Shown here one piece after another: positions 26,199 to 36,141 of a DNA stretch of 64,000 nucleotides; the first letter of the stretch is position 1, and the number at the start of each line of letters is the position of its first letter. The stretch covers positions 1-64,000 of the forward strand of contig ONBA01000004.1 of NCBI GenBank assembly GCA_900315975.1. The letters run 5' to 3'. A program made the translations under genes and the position numbers. This stretch comes from an uncultured Ruminococcus sp. (lineage in GTDB: Bacteria; Bacillota_A; Clostridia; Oscillospirales; Ruminococcaceae). The notes under the pieces were generated by a model that made no database searches, had not been told where the DNA came from, and saw nothing but the letters and a program-made list of their open reading frames with translations.

Positions 26199-27520
26199 CG
26201 AATACCGTAAATGTAATAGGTGCGGGACTTGCCGGCTGTGAGGCAGCATGGGCACTCGCACGTTACGGCATAGATGTAAAGCTTTACGAAATGAAGCCGG
26301 AGAAGTATACCCCGGCACATAAATACAGCGGATTTGCTGAGCTTGTGTGCTCGAATTCGCTGAAGGCGGCAAGACTTGAATCTGCTGCCGGACTTCTCAA
26401 AACTGAAATGGAAATGCTCGGTTCACTGACGGTTCCTTGTGCTAAGGAAAATGCTGTCGAAGCCGGAGGAGCTCTCGCGGTTGACCGTGAGAAATTCTCC
26501 GACAGCGTGACTGCTAAGATCAAGTCGGACCCTCATATAGAAGTCATCGGCAGAGAGGTTACTGAGCTGCCGGAGGGGACTGCTATTATAGCGACAGGTC
26601 CGCTTACATCAGGTGCTATGGCTGACGTTATAAAGCAGCTTTGCGGAGAGGGACTCAGTTTCTACGATGCGGCAGCTCCTATAGTGACATACGAGAGTCT
26701 CGATATGGATAAGGTGTTTTTTGCGTCACGCTATGACCGCGGTGATGCTGATTATATCAACTGTCCCATGAATAAGGAAGAGTATCAGGCTTTTTACCGT
26801 GAACTCATTGGTGCTGAGCGCGTTCAGCTCAAAGACTTTGAAACTCATCCGTTCAGCGTTTATGAAGGCTGTATGCCTATAGAGGTACTTGCTTCGCGCG
26901 GAGAGGATACCATGCGTTTCGGACCTATGAAGCCGGTCGGTATCACTGATAAACGTACAGGAAAACGTCCGTATGCGGTCGTTCAGCTTCGCCGTGAGAA
27001 CCGTGAAGGTACTCTTTTCAACCTCGTAGGTTTTCAGACGAATCTTAAATTCGGCGAGCAGAAACGTGTTTTCTCAATGATACCGGGACTCGAAAATGCC
27101 GAGTTCATGCGCTTTGGAGTTATGCACCGCAATACCTTCATCAACAGTCCGCAGCTTCTTAATGCTGACTTCTCAATGAGGGAGCGTCCGGAAATATATT
27201 TCGCCGGACAGATGACAGGCGTAGAAGGTTACATGGAGTCAGCTGCGAGCGGTATAATAGCAGGTACTGCTGCGGCAAGGAAGATTCTCGGACTTGAACC
27301 GTTACAGCTTCCGCGTGACACTATGCTTGGAGCACTTTCCGCTTATATCAGTGACCCGTTCAACAACGGCAAATTTCAGCCTATGGGCGCTAATATGGGA
27401 ATACTTCCTGATATAGGCGTGAGAATCAAGGACAAAAAGGAAAAGTACGGCGTATACGCAAACCGCGCCGTAGAATCGCTGCAGAGGGAGCTTGATAGGA
27501 TTGGCAAGAATAATAGTTGA
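26195..27520 (+). CDS. trmFO: Folate-dependent tRNA (uracil-5-)-methyltransferase
   Basis: TrmFO makes ribothymidine at position 54 of tRNA using methylene-tetrahydrofolate and FAD. The 441 residues begin with the FAD dinucleotide-binding site VIGAGLAGCEAAWALARYG, followed by CSNSLKAARLESAAGLLK, the conserved Cys-containing NCPMNKEEYQAFY and GQMTGVEGYMESAASG near the end. It overlaps topA by 4 bases, and its own end overlaps the plsX start, so it is mid-operon. Confidence 0.97.
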   Translation: MTNTVNVIGAGLAGCEAAWALARYGIDVKLYEMKPEKYTPAHKYSGFAELVCSNSLKAARLESAAGLLKTEMEMLGSLTVPCAKENAVEAGGALAVDREKFSDSVTAKIKSDPHIEVIGREVTELPEGTAIIATGPLTSGAMADVIKQLCGEGLSFYDAAAPIVTYESLDMDKVFFASRYDRGDADYINCPMNKEEYQAFYRELIGAERVQLKDFETHPFSVYEGCMPIEVLASRGEDTMRFGPMKPVGITDKRTGKRPYAVVQLRRENREGTLFNLVGFQTNLKFGEQKRVFSMIPGLENAEFMRFGVMHRNTFINSPQLLNADFSMRERPEIYFAGQMTGVEGYMESAASGIIAGTAAARKILGLEPLQLPRDTMLGALSAYISDPFNNGKFQPMGANMGILPDIGVRIKDKKEKYGVYANRAVESLQRELDRIGKNNS

Positions 27521-28517
27521 TGCATTCGGCGGGGACAACGCTCCCCTTGAAGTGCTTAAAGGCTGCGAGAGAGCAGTAAAACAGCTCGGCGTGCAGGTGA
27601 CTCTCACCGGCAGCAGCGAAAAGATCAGGAAATGTGCCGCTGATAACGGTATAAGTCTCAGCGGCATAGAAATAGAGCATACCGATGATGTTTTTGATAT
27701 ACATGACGAACCGAAGGAGATAATCAAGTCCGGTAAGGACTCCTCTATGGCTGTCGGACTGCGTCTTCTCTCCGAAGGAAAGGGAGATGCATTTGTTTCC
27801 GCAGGAAGCACCGGTGCACTCGTAATGGGTGCGACCTTCATCGTCAAGCGTATCAAAGGGATCAAGCGAGTTGCTCCGTCACCGATACTTCCGGGAGATA
27901 AGGGGAATTTCATACTCCTCGACGCGGGTGCAAATACTGAGTGCCGCCCCGAAATGCTTGTGCAGTTCGCAGTTATGGGCAGTGCTTACATGGAACGCGT
28001 AATGGGTGTGAAAGCGCCTAAAGTCGGACTTCTCAACATCGGTGCCGAGGAGACTAAGGGCAGGGAACTCGAAATCGAGACCTACAGTCTTCTCAAGAAT
28101 TCGGGACTGAATTTCTGCGGAAACGTTGAAGCACGCGATGTACCGAATGCCGATTTTGACGTTGTCGTTACTGACGGCTTTACAGGAAATATAGTCCTGA
28201 AGCTCTATGAGGGCGTGGCTTCATTCTTCGGAAAAAAGGTGAAATGGCTCTATTCGGGAGCTGGTAAGCTGGGAGCTCTTTTCTCTCTCGGCAAAATAAA
28301 GAAATTCAGCAGGCAGATGGATTACCGCGAGACCGGCGGCTCAGTTCTTCTCGGAGTGAGAAGACCGGTCATAAAAGCTCACGGCAGCTCTGACGGATAT
28401 GCCTTCTTTAATGCGATAAGACAGGCGCAAAAGTGCGTTGAAGGCAATGTTGTTTCCGCTATTGAGGAATACGTCAGCGGAATGTCCGTGCCTGATAAGG
28501 AGCAGAATAATGGATAA
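27501..28517 (+). CDS. plsX: Phosphate acyltransferase PlsX
   Basis: PlsX converts acyl-ACP to acyl-phosphate at the start of phospholipid synthesis. The roughly 338 residues carry IIVDAFGGDNAPLEVLKGC, SAGSTGALVMGA, LLDAGAN and VTDGFTGNIVLKLYEG. A TTG at 27501 is chosen as start (GAGGGAG about 10 bases upstream); another TTG at 27492 lies too close to that site. It overlaps the end of trmFO by 20 bases and the start of rnc by 8. The fab/acpP genes that often follow plsX are missing here. Confidence 0.93.
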   Translation: MARIIVDAFGGDNAPLEVLKGCERAVKQLGVQVTLTGSSEKIRKCAADNGISLSGIEIEHTDDVFDIHDEPKEIIKSGKDSSMAVGLRLLSEGKGDAFVSAGSTGALVMGATFIVKRIKGIKRVAPSPILPGDKGNFILLDAGANTECRPEMLVQFAVMGSAYMERVMGVKAPKVGLLNIGAEETKGRELEIETYSLLKNSGLNFCGNVEARDVPNADFDVVVTDGFTGNIVLKLYEGVASFFGKKVKWLYSGAGKLGALFSLGKIKKFSRQMDYRETGGSVLLGVRRPVIKAHGSSDGYAFFNAIRQAQKCVEGNVVSAIEEYVSGMSVPDKEQNNG

Positions 28518-29202
28518 TACCGAACATTTTGAACAAATCATAGGATATACATTCAAGGATAAGCAGCTGTTGCATCAGGCACTGTCACATTCGTCGTATG
28601 CGAATGAGAGAAAACAGCCGCGAGGCAGCAATGAAAGACTCGAATTCCTCGGTGACAGCGTGCTTTCGATAGTAGTATCAGACTACCTATATAAGCATCT
28701 GACAAGTGTTGCCGAGGGTGACCTCACAAAGCTGAGAGCTTCGCTCGTATGTGAGAAGAGTCTGCATATTTTTGCTAAGCAGATAAATCTTGGCGACTTC
28801 CTCCTCCTCGGCAAGGGCGAGGAAAATACCGGCGGCAGAGAGCGACCCTCCATACTTGCAGACGCATTTGAAGCCGTTATTGCTGCAATTTACCTCGACG
28901 GCGGTATGGACGCTGCACGCAGACACATTCTCCGCTTTATCCCTGATGACCTTGAGCATGGCTGTAAAAAGGCTTTCAGCGACTTCAAGACAGTGCTTCA
29001 GGAGGTAGTTCAGAAAAACCCCGAGGAGAAGGTCGAGTACGTACTTATCGGTGAAGAGGGTCCCGACCACAACAAGCGCTTCGTTGTAGAGGTAATGCTC
29101 AATTCACAGGTTATAGGCAAAGGCAAGGGCAGAAGCAAGAAAGAAGCTGAGCAGCTTGCGGCAAAGGAAGCTCTTGAGCTTATGGGATATGAAGCACAGT
29201 AA
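28510..29202 (+). CDS. rnc: Ribonuclease III
   Basis: RNase III cuts double-stranded RNA in rRNA maturation and mRNA turnover. The roughly 230 residues have the endonuclease signature NERLEFLGDSVLSIVVSDYLY, the second acidic site in ADAFEAVIAAIYLDGG and a C-terminal double-stranded-RNA-binding domain (FKTVLQEVVQKNPEEKVEY... ending KKEAEQLAAKEALELM). The ATG at 28510 with AAGGAG upstream is chosen over an earlier in-frame ATG at 28438 inside plsX. Confidence 0.97.
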   Translation: MDNTEHFEQIIGYTFKDKQLLHQALSHSSYANERKQPRGSNERLEFLGDSVLSIVVSDYLYKHLTSVAEGDLTKLRASLVCEKSLHIFAKQINLGDFLLLGKGEENTGGRERPSILADAFEAVIAAIYLDGGMDAARRHILRFIPDDLEHGCKKAFSDFKTVLQEVVQKNPEEKVEYVLIGEEGPDHNKRFVVEVMLNSQVIGKGKGRSKKEAEQLAAKEALELMGYEAQ

Positions 29203-30187
29203 CATTTCAATATTCATACCGCACGTCGGCTGCCCGCATCTTTGCAGTTTCTGCGACCAGCGTACAATAAGCGGTGCCCAGCATCTTCCCGATGGCGATG
29301 AAGTAAGGGAGATTTGCGAAAAGGCACTCGGCGAGGTAAGTTCACCGGAAAACACGGAGATAGCGTTTTTTGGCGGAAGCTTCACTGCAATACCGCGTGA
29401 CTATATGAACGAGCTTCTCGGCGCTGCAAAGGAGTTTGTCGGACCCGGAAAGTTCAAGGGAATACGCTGCTCTACACGTCCGGACTGCATCGACAATGAG
29501 GTACTTGGTATACTTGCAAGGAGCGGTGTTACGGCTATCGAACTCGGGGCGCAGTCGATGAGTGATAAGGTGCTCGAAATGAACGAGCGCGGACACAGCT
29601 CGGCTGATGTTGAAAATGCTGCGGTGCTTATAAAGCAGTGGGGATTTGAGCTCGGGTTGCAGATGATGGTCGGACTTTACGGCAGTACACGCGAGGACGA
29701 ACTTCTTACCATGCACAGGATAGTCGGACTTATGCCCGATACAGCGCGAATCTATCCTACGGTGATACTAAAGGGTACAAGACTCGCTGAGCTGCTTATA
29801 AGCGGCGAATACGTACCATTCAGCTTCGACGAGGCAGTAGAAATAGCCGCTTCCGGACTCGTTCTTTTCGAGGGCAGCGGTATCCGTGTAATAAAATGCG
29901 GTCTGCACGCGAGTGAATTTGTAGAGCAGGACATGGTCGGCGGTTTTTATCATCCGGCATTTCGTGAACTTTGCGAGGGTATGATTTTCCGGTGCAATAT
30001 GGAAATGATGCTCAAAAACGAAAAAAGGCTGCCGGAGAGTTGTACATTTGCGGTATCTCCGAAATGCATAAGCAAGGCAGCAGGTCATAAAAAAGCCAAT
30101 ACTGATTATTTCAGACAGAAGGGTATAGACATTAAAATAGTCGGAGATGAGGAACTCTCCGGATTTCAATGCGAACTGAGGAGGTGA
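29189..30187 (+). CDS. Radical SAM protein (Elp3-like family)
   Basis: This protein of about 332 residues has the radical SAM cluster site CPHLCSFC (CxxxCxxC), then FFGGSFTAIP and a TIM-barrel with GVTAIELGAQSMSDKVL and GLQMMVGLYGSTREDE, close to the Elp3/YhcC-type fold. Members with this arrangement are commonly encoded between rnc and smc in Clostridia, but their substrate is not established to my knowledge. The ATG at 29189 overlaps the end of rnc by 14 bases. smc begins 4 bases after its stop. Confidence 0.82.
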   Translation: MKHSNISIFIPHVGCPHLCSFCDQRTISGAQHLPDGDEVREICEKALGEVSSPENTEIAFFGGSFTAIPRDYMNELLGAAKEFVGPGKFKGIRCSTRPDCIDNEVLGILARSGVTAIELGAQSMSDKVLEMNERGHSSADVENAAVLIKQWGFELGLQMMVGLYGSTREDELLTMHRIVGLMPDTARIYPTVILKGTRLAELLISGEYVPFSFDEAVEIAASGLVLFEGSGIRVIKCGLHASEFVEQDMVGGFYHPAFRELCEGMIFRCNMEMMLKNEKRLPESCTFAVSPKCISKAAGHKKANTDYFRQKGIDIKIVGDEELSGFQCELRR

Positions 30188-30191
30188 GTGA

Positions 30192-33100
30192 GTGTACCTT
30201 AAATCACTGGAAATACAGGGATTCAAGTCGTTTCCCGACAAAATAAGCCTTACCTTTGACAAGGGCCTCACAGCGGTCGTAGGTCCTAACGGCAGCGGAA
30301 AAAGTAATATCGGCGACTCCGTAAGATGGGTACTCGGTGAACAGTCTACCAAGACCCTCCGCGGAAACAAGATGGAAGACGTTATTTTTTCCGGTACTGT
30401 TGCCCGCAAGCCAATGGGCTTTGCCGCCGTAACGCTCAATATCGACAACTCCGACAAGACCATTTCAGATATGGACGAGGAGATAGCGGTAACGCGAAAG
30501 CTGTACCGAAGCGGTGAAAGTGAGTATATGATAAACGGCAAAGCCTGCCGCTTGAAGGATATAAACGAACTGTTCATGGATACAGGTCTCGGACGTGACG
30601 GTTACTCGATAATCGGTCAGGGACGTATTGCTGAAATTGTCGGTGCAAAGAGCAGTGAACGCCGAGATATCTTTGAGGAAGCAGCGGGAATCTCAAAATT
30701 CCGCTACAAAAAGCTCGATGCTGAGCGTAAACTCACTGCCGCACAGGAAAACCTTCTCAGACTTACCGATATCCTCTCTGAGCTTGAGGGACGTGTAGAG
30801 CCGCTGAGAATACAGTCAGAGAAGGCACAGAAGTTCATCAAACTCGCTGAAGAGCGTAAGCGACTTGAAATATCTGTGTGGGTGACACGTCTTGACGAGT
30901 TGAAAGAAAAGCTTACAAAGCTCGAAGAAAAGGTACTCATCAGCAAGGGCGAATACGAGAACCTTGAAAATGATATACAAAGGGAAGAGGAGCGCCTTCA
31001 GGACGGCTTCCGCCGTATGCAGGAGTGCACTATAAAGTCTGATGAGCTGCGTCAGAAAATGCTCGAGGAGGAGCAGACTTCATCGCAGAAAAAATCGGAT
31101 ATAGCCGTTTTCGAGAACGATATCCGACATTGTCAGGAAGCTATTGAATCTGCAAGAAAGAGTGTCGAGCGTTCTGAGGAGACTAAAAAGGAACTTCTCG
31201 CCCGCAAGGAAGATGCAAAGAAGCGTATCAGCGAACTGAATGAGCAGCGTGAAAAGCTCGAAAAGGACATCGCGGATATGACTGCGAAATTTGAAAAAGC
31301 AGAGCAGGAAAACTCTCAGCTCGGCGACAACGTCGATAAGGCAGGCAGTGTCATCAACAGTCTTTACATCAGGCAGAGTGAGCTGAAATTCGCTGCCGAG
31401 GCTGCAAAGCAGTCTATAGCAGATGAGGAGCAGCGACTTGAAGAACTGCGCGGAAGCAGCAGTGACGCGGAGAAGGCTCTCGCCGATTATGAGCGAAGAA
31501 TCGCCGGAAATGAAGCTTCTATAAAAGCAAATGAGGAGCGTTCAGGTGAACTGAAAAACCGGCTCAGCTGGCTTGAGAGACTTTACAAGTCACGCAGAGA
31601 AGGCTTTGAACAGGCGAAGATGGACTTTGAAAAAAACATCTTCGAGCTTAAAGAAAAACAGCAGCGCCGTAAGATATTGAATGACCTCGAAAATAACATG
31701 GAAGGCTTTGCCGGAAGTGTAAAGCAGGTACTAAGAGCTGCTAAACAGGGACGTATCAGCGGAGTTTCGGGTACTGTTGCACAGAATATCAGCGTTGAAC
31801 CGCAGTACGCGGTTGCCATAGAAACTGCACTCGGCGGTGCGATGCAGAACATCATCGTTGACAATGAGGACATCGCAAAACGCTGTATCCGCTTACTCAA
31901 GGAGCAGAAGGGCGGAAGAGCAACGTTTCTGCCTGTTACTTCTGTACGCGGAAATGAGCTTCGTGAGAACGGTCTTGAAAACTGCGGCGGATTTGTTTCG
32001 GTTGCCAATAAACTCGTCAGCTACGACGAGCGGTTCAGCGGCATTTTTGCTTCGCTGCTCGGACGTATAGTTATCGCTGAGGACATCGATTCGGCAACTC
32101 TTATTGCTAAAAGGTACGGATATAAATTCCGTATAGTTACCCTCGACGGACAGGTGATAAATGCCGGCGGTTCGTTTACCGGTGGTTCGGCTATGAAGTC
32201 GGGAGGAGTAATTACAAGAAAGAATGAAATAGAAAAGCTTGATTCTGAGATAGAAAAGCTGTCGGGACAGCGCGACGAACTGAGTGCAAAGGCTGAAAAG
32301 CTGCGTGCTGAATCCGAGAAGCTTCGCTTCGACACTGAGGCGGCAAAAAAAGACATAAACGACCTCGAAACCGAATCTGTACAACTCAGGGCAGAGCTTA
32401 CAAGTCTTCATTCTCTGAAAGAGCAGCTGAGCTCGCAGACTGAGAATTCCGGCAGACAGCTTACAGAGTCAGAGCAGAAGATAGCAGCCGCAAAGCAGAC
32501 TATCACCGATTCGGAAAAAGCTCTCGCTGAGACTGAACAGCAGATAAAGGAAGCTGAGGAAAAGCTCGCAGAAGGTCAGGACAGCCGTGAAAAGCTGCGT
32601 ATTGAACGTGCGGAGCTGTCAGAGGAACTTTCAAAGCTGAAGATACACGGTATAGAGCTTGCTAAGGATGTTCAGGCTCAGGAAGAAGAGATAAGACGTG
32701 TTGACGATTCTCTCGATGAACTCCGCAGCGGCAGCCGTCACTTCGAGGACGAGATAAAACGTCAGCAGCAGATGATAAGCATGAAACAAAGCGATATCGA
32801 AAAGCTGAAAGCTGAGCTTGACGGTATGCAGAGCAATACTGACACCTATCTCGCGGAAATTGCAAGGTATCAGAACGTCCATACAGAGCAGAACCGTCTT
32901 GTAAAAGAGATACAGATGGGTATGAAACAGCTCAATGAGGCAAAGGAAAAGCTATCGGGCGAGGTCACAAGACTTGAGGAGCGCCGCGATTCTACTAACC
33001 GTGATTCCGATTACATCATCGGTCAGCTGCGTGAGGTATATCAGCTGAACCGCAGTGAAGCGGTCGAAATCGCTGAAAAGCTTGACGACCTCGCAGCTGC

Positions 33101-33764
33101 GCAGGCTGAACTCACTTCTGTAAAGAATAAGATACGTGCACTCGGAAGTGTAAATGTTGCGGCTATTGACGAATACAAAGAAGTTGCCGAGAGGTACGAA
33201 TTCCTCTCAGGACAGATTTCAGACGTTCAGAAGTCGAAGAATGAGCTTGAAAAGATAATCGCCGACCTTACAGAGGAAATGTGCAGGATATTCTCGGAGA
33301 GTTTCCGCATAATCAACAGCAACTTCAAGGAGATATTCGTTGAACTCTTCGGTGGCGGCAAGGCTGAGCTTATACTTTCCGACCCCGAAAATGTACTCGA
33401 ATCGGGTATCGAGATAAGTGTAGCGCCTCCGGGTAAGGTCATCAAGAACCTTATTGCCCTCTCCGGCGGAGAGCAGTCTTTCATAGCTATTGCAATATAT
33501 TTTGCCATACTGAAACTGCGTCCGGCGCCGTTCTGTATTCTCGATGAGATAGACGCCGCTCTCGACGAAGTAAACGTAAGAAAATATGCGCAGTACCTGA
33601 AAAAATTCACCGATACCACACAGTTTGTACTCGTTACCCACCGCCGCAGTGCGATGGAGGAGGCAAATGTACTTTATGGTGTAACCATGCAGGAGGACGG
33701 TATCTCGAAGCTTCTCAAGATGGAGCAGGTGGATTTTCAGGAAGACGTAGCTGATATACAATAA
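30192..33764 (+). CDS. smc: Chromosome condensation protein SMC
   Basis: SMC dimerises and, with ScpA and ScpB, folds and segregates the chromosome. The 1190 residues show the N-terminal head with GPNGSGKSNIGDSVRWVLGEQ (Walker A) and the Q-loop, two long coiled coils (about 170-500 and 680-1010), the hinge (about 515-670, with GxxFTGGSAMKSGG) and the C-terminal head with LIALSGGEQSFIAIA (signature) and FCILDEIDAALDE (Walker B). It starts with GTG at 30192 behind GAGGAGGTGA. Confidence 0.98.
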   Translation: MYLKSLEIQGFKSFPDKISLTFDKGLTAVVGPNGSGKSNIGDSVRWVLGEQSTKTLRGNKMEDVIFSGTVARKPMGFAAVTLNIDNSDKTISDMDEEIAVTRKLYRSGESEYMINGKACRLKDINELFMDTGLGRDGYSIIGQGRIAEIVGAKSSERRDIFEEAAGISKFRYKKLDAERKLTAAQENLLRLTDILSELEGRVEPLRIQSEKAQKFIKLAEERKRLEISVWVTRLDELKEKLTKLEEKVLISKGEYENLENDIQREEERLQDGFRRMQECTIKSDELRQKMLEEEQTSSQKKSDIAVFENDIRHCQEAIESARKSVERSEETKKELLARKEDAKKRISELNEQREKLEKDIADMTAKFEKAEQENSQLGDNVDKAGSVINSLYIRQSELKFAAEAAKQSIADEEQRLEELRGSSSDAEKALADYERRIAGNEASIKANEERSGELKNRLSWLERLYKSRREGFEQAKMDFEKNIFELKEKQQRRKILNDLENNMEGFAGSVKQVLRAAKQGRISGVSGTVAQNISVEPQYAVAIETALGGAMQNIIVDNEDIAKRCIRLLKEQKGGRATFLPVTSVRGNELRENGLENCGGFVSVANKLVSYDERFSGIFASLLGRIVIAEDIDSATLIAKRYGYKFRIVTLDGQVINAGGSFTGGSAMKSGGVITRKNEIEKLDSEIEKLSGQRDELSAKAEKLRAESEKLRFDTEAAKKDINDLETESVQLRAELTSLHSLKEQLSSQTENSGRQLTESEQKIAAAKQTITDSEKALAETEQQIKEAEEKLAEGQDSREKLRIERAELSEELSKLKIHGIELAKDVQAQEEEIRRVDDSLDELRSGSRHFEDEIKRQQQMISMKQSDIEKLKAELDGMQSNTDTYLAEIARYQNVHTEQNRLVKEIQMGMKQLNEAKEKLSGEVTRLEERRDSTNRDSDYIIGQLREVYQLNRSEAVEIAEKLDDLAAAQAELTSVKNKIRALGSVNVAAIDEYKEVAERYEFLSGQISDVQKSKNELEKIIADLTEEMCRIFSESFRIINSNFKEIFVELFGGGKAELILSDPENVLESGIEISVAPPGKVIKNLIALSGGEQSFIAIAIYFAILKLRPAPFCILDEIDAALDEVNVRKYAQYLKKFTDTTQFVLVTHRRSAMEEANVLYGVTMQEDGISKLLKMEQVDFQEDVADIQ

Positions 33765-33803
33765 AACAAGGCAGAGCTTTCTGCTGAATGAAAAGAGGAT
33801 ACT

Positions 33804-35168
33804 ATGGGATTATTTTCTAAGATAGCACAGGGAATCAAAAAAACAAAGGACAGCTTCCTCGGCGGACTTCAGAAGGTTTTCAATTCCTTTACCAAAATCG
33901 ATGAGGAACTCTTTGAACAGCTCGAAGAACAGATGATAATGAGTGATATCGGTGTTGACACATCTGTTGAGATATGCGAACGTGTACGCAAAAAGGTCAA
34001 GGAGAGAGGTATAACCGACCCTCAGCAGATCATGGAACTCATTCATGAGGTAATATCTGAAATAATGGGCGATGATACAGGACTTGACCTTACAAAGTCT
34101 CCGGCAGTAATAATGGTCATAGGAGTAAACGGTGCAGGCAAGACTACTACGATAGGAAAACTCTGCTACCAGTTCAAGAATGAGGGCAAGAAGGTACTTG
34201 TTGCGGCTGCTGATACTTTCCGTGCTGCCGCTATCGACCAGTTAGAGGTTTGGACTGAGCGTGCAGGTGTTGACATTGTCAAGCACGCTGAGGGCAGTGA
34301 CCCCGGTGCGGTGGTGTACGATTCGCTCGAAGCTGCAAAGGCTCGCGGATGCGACGTTGTTATTATCGACACCGCCGGCAGACTCCATAACAAGAAAAAC
34401 CTCATGGAGGAACTGAAAAAGATAAACAGAATAATCGACACTAAGGCAGGCGACAGTTCACGCGAAGTACTGCTCGTCCTCGACGCTACTACCGGTCAGA
34501 ATGCCGTAAGTCAGGCTAAGCTTTTCAGCGAGACTGCCCCTATTACCGGCATAGTCCTCACGAAGCTCGACGGTACTGCAAAGGGCGGTATAGTTATCTC
34601 TATCAAGAATGAGCTCGGCATACCTGTAAAGCTTATCGGTGTAGGTGAGAAAATAGACGATTTACAGCCGTTTGACAGCCGTATGTTCGTGGACGCTCTC
34701 TTTGATATGCCTGAAACTGAGGAAGAAGAGGCAGATGAAGAGACAATTGCTGAATCTGTTAATGAGGAGAGCAATGAACCTGAAACACCTGATTACGATG
34801 AAGATGAAATTGACGAATCTGAAGACGATGAAGAAATGTCTGAAGATACTGAGTACGAAGATGATGAGGAAGAAACTGAAGAAGCTGACGCTGAAGATGA
34901 TGATGACGAGGACGAAGGTTTCGATGTTGATAACTATGACGAAAATGCCGAGTTTGAGGCAAGAACTGAATTTGATATAGACGAGAGCTTTATGGAGGCT
35001 CTTGCTGAGGAGAAGTCAGCTGATGAAGATGAAGAAGACTTCGAAGACGAGGTTGAAAAACTCATAGACGCTGAGGAAGAAGCTCCGGCAGAAGAGCCTG
35101 AAAAGAAGAAAAAGAAGGGATTCTTCAGCCGTCTGTTCGGCAGAAAGGGCGATGAAGATGATAACTAA
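33804..35168 (+). CDS. ftsY: Signal recognition particle receptor FtsY with C-terminal acidic tail
   Basis: FtsY is the SRP receptor GTPase that brings ribosomes to SecYEG. The N-terminal amphipathic start ([21 protein letters not shown]) and the N and G domains are complete by about residue 301: [14 protein letters not shown] (107-120), [27 protein letters not shown] and [10 protein letters not shown]. Beyond this lies an unusual tail: about 130 strongly acidic residues (303-433), then a Lys run and [11 protein letters not shown] (439-449). In most bacteria the acidic A domain is at the N-terminus. The stop lies inside the start of rdgB. Confidence 0.95.
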   Translation: MGLFSKIAQGIKKTKDSFLGGLQKVFNSFTKIDEELFEQLEEQMIMSDIGVDTSVEICERVRKKVKERGITDPQQIMELIHEVISEIMGDDTGLDLTKSPAVIMVIGVNGAGKTTTIGKLCYQFKNEGKKVLVAAADTFRAAAIDQLEVWTERAGVDIVKHAEGSDPGAVVYDSLEAAKARGCDVVIIDTAGRLHNKKNLMEELKKINRIIDTKAGDSSREVLLVLDATTGQNAVSQAKLFSETAPITGIVLTKLDGTAKGGIVISIKNELGIPVKLIGVGEKIDDLQPFDSRMFVDALFDMPETEEEEADEETIAESVNEESNEPETPDYDEDEIDESEDDEEMSEDTEYEDDEEETEEADAEDDDDEDEGFDVDNYDENAEFEARTEFDIDESFMEALAEEKSADEDEEDFEDEVEKLIDAEEEAPAEEPEKKKKKGFFSRLFGRKGDEDDN

Positions 35169-35739
35169 ACTCGTAATGGCTACAAATAACGCAAACAAGC
35201 TCCGTGAGGCAAGAGAAATACTCTCTCCGCTCGGGATAGAGGTGCTTTCACAGCGTGAAGCCGGTGCTGACTGCGACCCCGAAGAAAACGGTGCAACGTT
35301 TGCCGAAAATGCCTATATCAAGGCAAAAGCGGTCTATGAGACGGTTGGTCTGCCGACTATCGCTGACGACAGCGGACTCTGTGTTGACGCTCTTGACGGC
35401 GGACCGGGAGTCTATTCTGCGAGGTATGCTCCGGAGGGACAGCACTGTGCAAAGCTGCTCAGTGAGATGAAGGAAGTTCCCGATGAAAAGCGCGGAGCGG
35501 CGTTCAAGTGCACTATCTGTTTCCTCAACGAGAACGGTCACACTGAGCTGACCGGCGAATGCAGAGGTGCTATCGGACATGAGATGAGCGGCACTAACGG
35601 ATTCGGATACGACCCTGTTTTTGTGGTCGGAGACAGAACTATGGCGGAGCTTTCCGCTGACGAAAAGAATGAGATAAGTCACAGAGGTGCGGCTCTGCGT
35701 GAGCTGTACCGCTTCCTAAAAGAAAGATACGGTGAATAA
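35158..35739 (+). CDS. rdgB: XTP/dITP pyrophosphatase (RdgB/HAM1)
   Basis: RdgB hydrolyses non-canonical purine triphosphates (dITP, XTP) to monophosphates and so keeps them out of DNA. The roughly 193 residues have MATNNANKLREAREIL, TFAENAYIKAKAV, ADDSGLCVDALDGGPGVYSARYA and FGYDPVFVV...SHRGAALREL. The ATG at 35158 is favoured over that at 35152 because AAAGGG (35144-35149) then has proper spacing. It overlaps ftsY by 11 bases, and yhbY starts at its stop codon. Confidence 0.95.
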   Translation: MITKLVMATNNANKLREAREILSPLGIEVLSQREAGADCDPEENGATFAENAYIKAKAVYETVGLPTIADDSGLCVDALDGGPGVYSARYAPEGQHCAKLLSEMKEVPDEKRGAAFKCTICFLNENGHTELTGECRGAIGHEMSGTNGFGYDPVFVVGDRTMAELSADEKNEISHRGAALRELYRFLKERYGE

Positions 35740-35740
35740 T

Positions 35741-36043
35741 ATGCTTACAAGCAAGCAGAGAGCATACCTGCGCGGTATTGCTTCAACATATGAGACAATT
35801 TTTCAGATCGGCAAAGGCGGAGTTACAGAAGCTATGTGCAAGGACATCGGCGAAGCTCTCCGCAAGCGTGAACTTATAAAGCTCCGCGTACTCGAAAATT
35901 CAGGCTGGACTGCAAGAGAAGCCGCTGACGCTATCGCTGAACAGACCGGCTCGGACGTTGTACAGGTGATCGGCAGCCGTTTCGTACTCTTCAAGCGTAA
36001 CGAAAAAGACCCTGTAATTGAGAATATTCCTAAGGCAAAGTAA
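35741..36043 (+). CDS. yhbY: YhbY family RNA-binding protein (CRM domain)
   Basis: This small protein (about 100 residues) is of the CRS1/YhbY fold, which associates with pre-50S ribosomal particles. It shows SKQRAYLRGIASTYETIFQIGKGGV (with the GKGG loop), ALRKRELIKLRVLENS and VVQVIGSRFVLFKRN. The ATG at 35741 has GGTGA upstream, and the gene touches rdgB. It is the end of the run from dprA. Confidence 0.9.
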   Translation: MLTSKQRAYLRGIASTYETIFQIGKGGVTEAMCKDIGEALRKRELIKLRVLENSGWTAREAADAIAEQTGSDVVQVIGSRFVLFKRNEKDPVIENIPKAK

Positions 36044-36141
36044 AAAATTTCCTCAGAAATGTGTCAGTTTGAAGTTTTGGACTGAATGTTATAGATGAGT
36101 GTGCATTTTGAGGAATAATTCAGATGAAACGGGAGGAAGCT

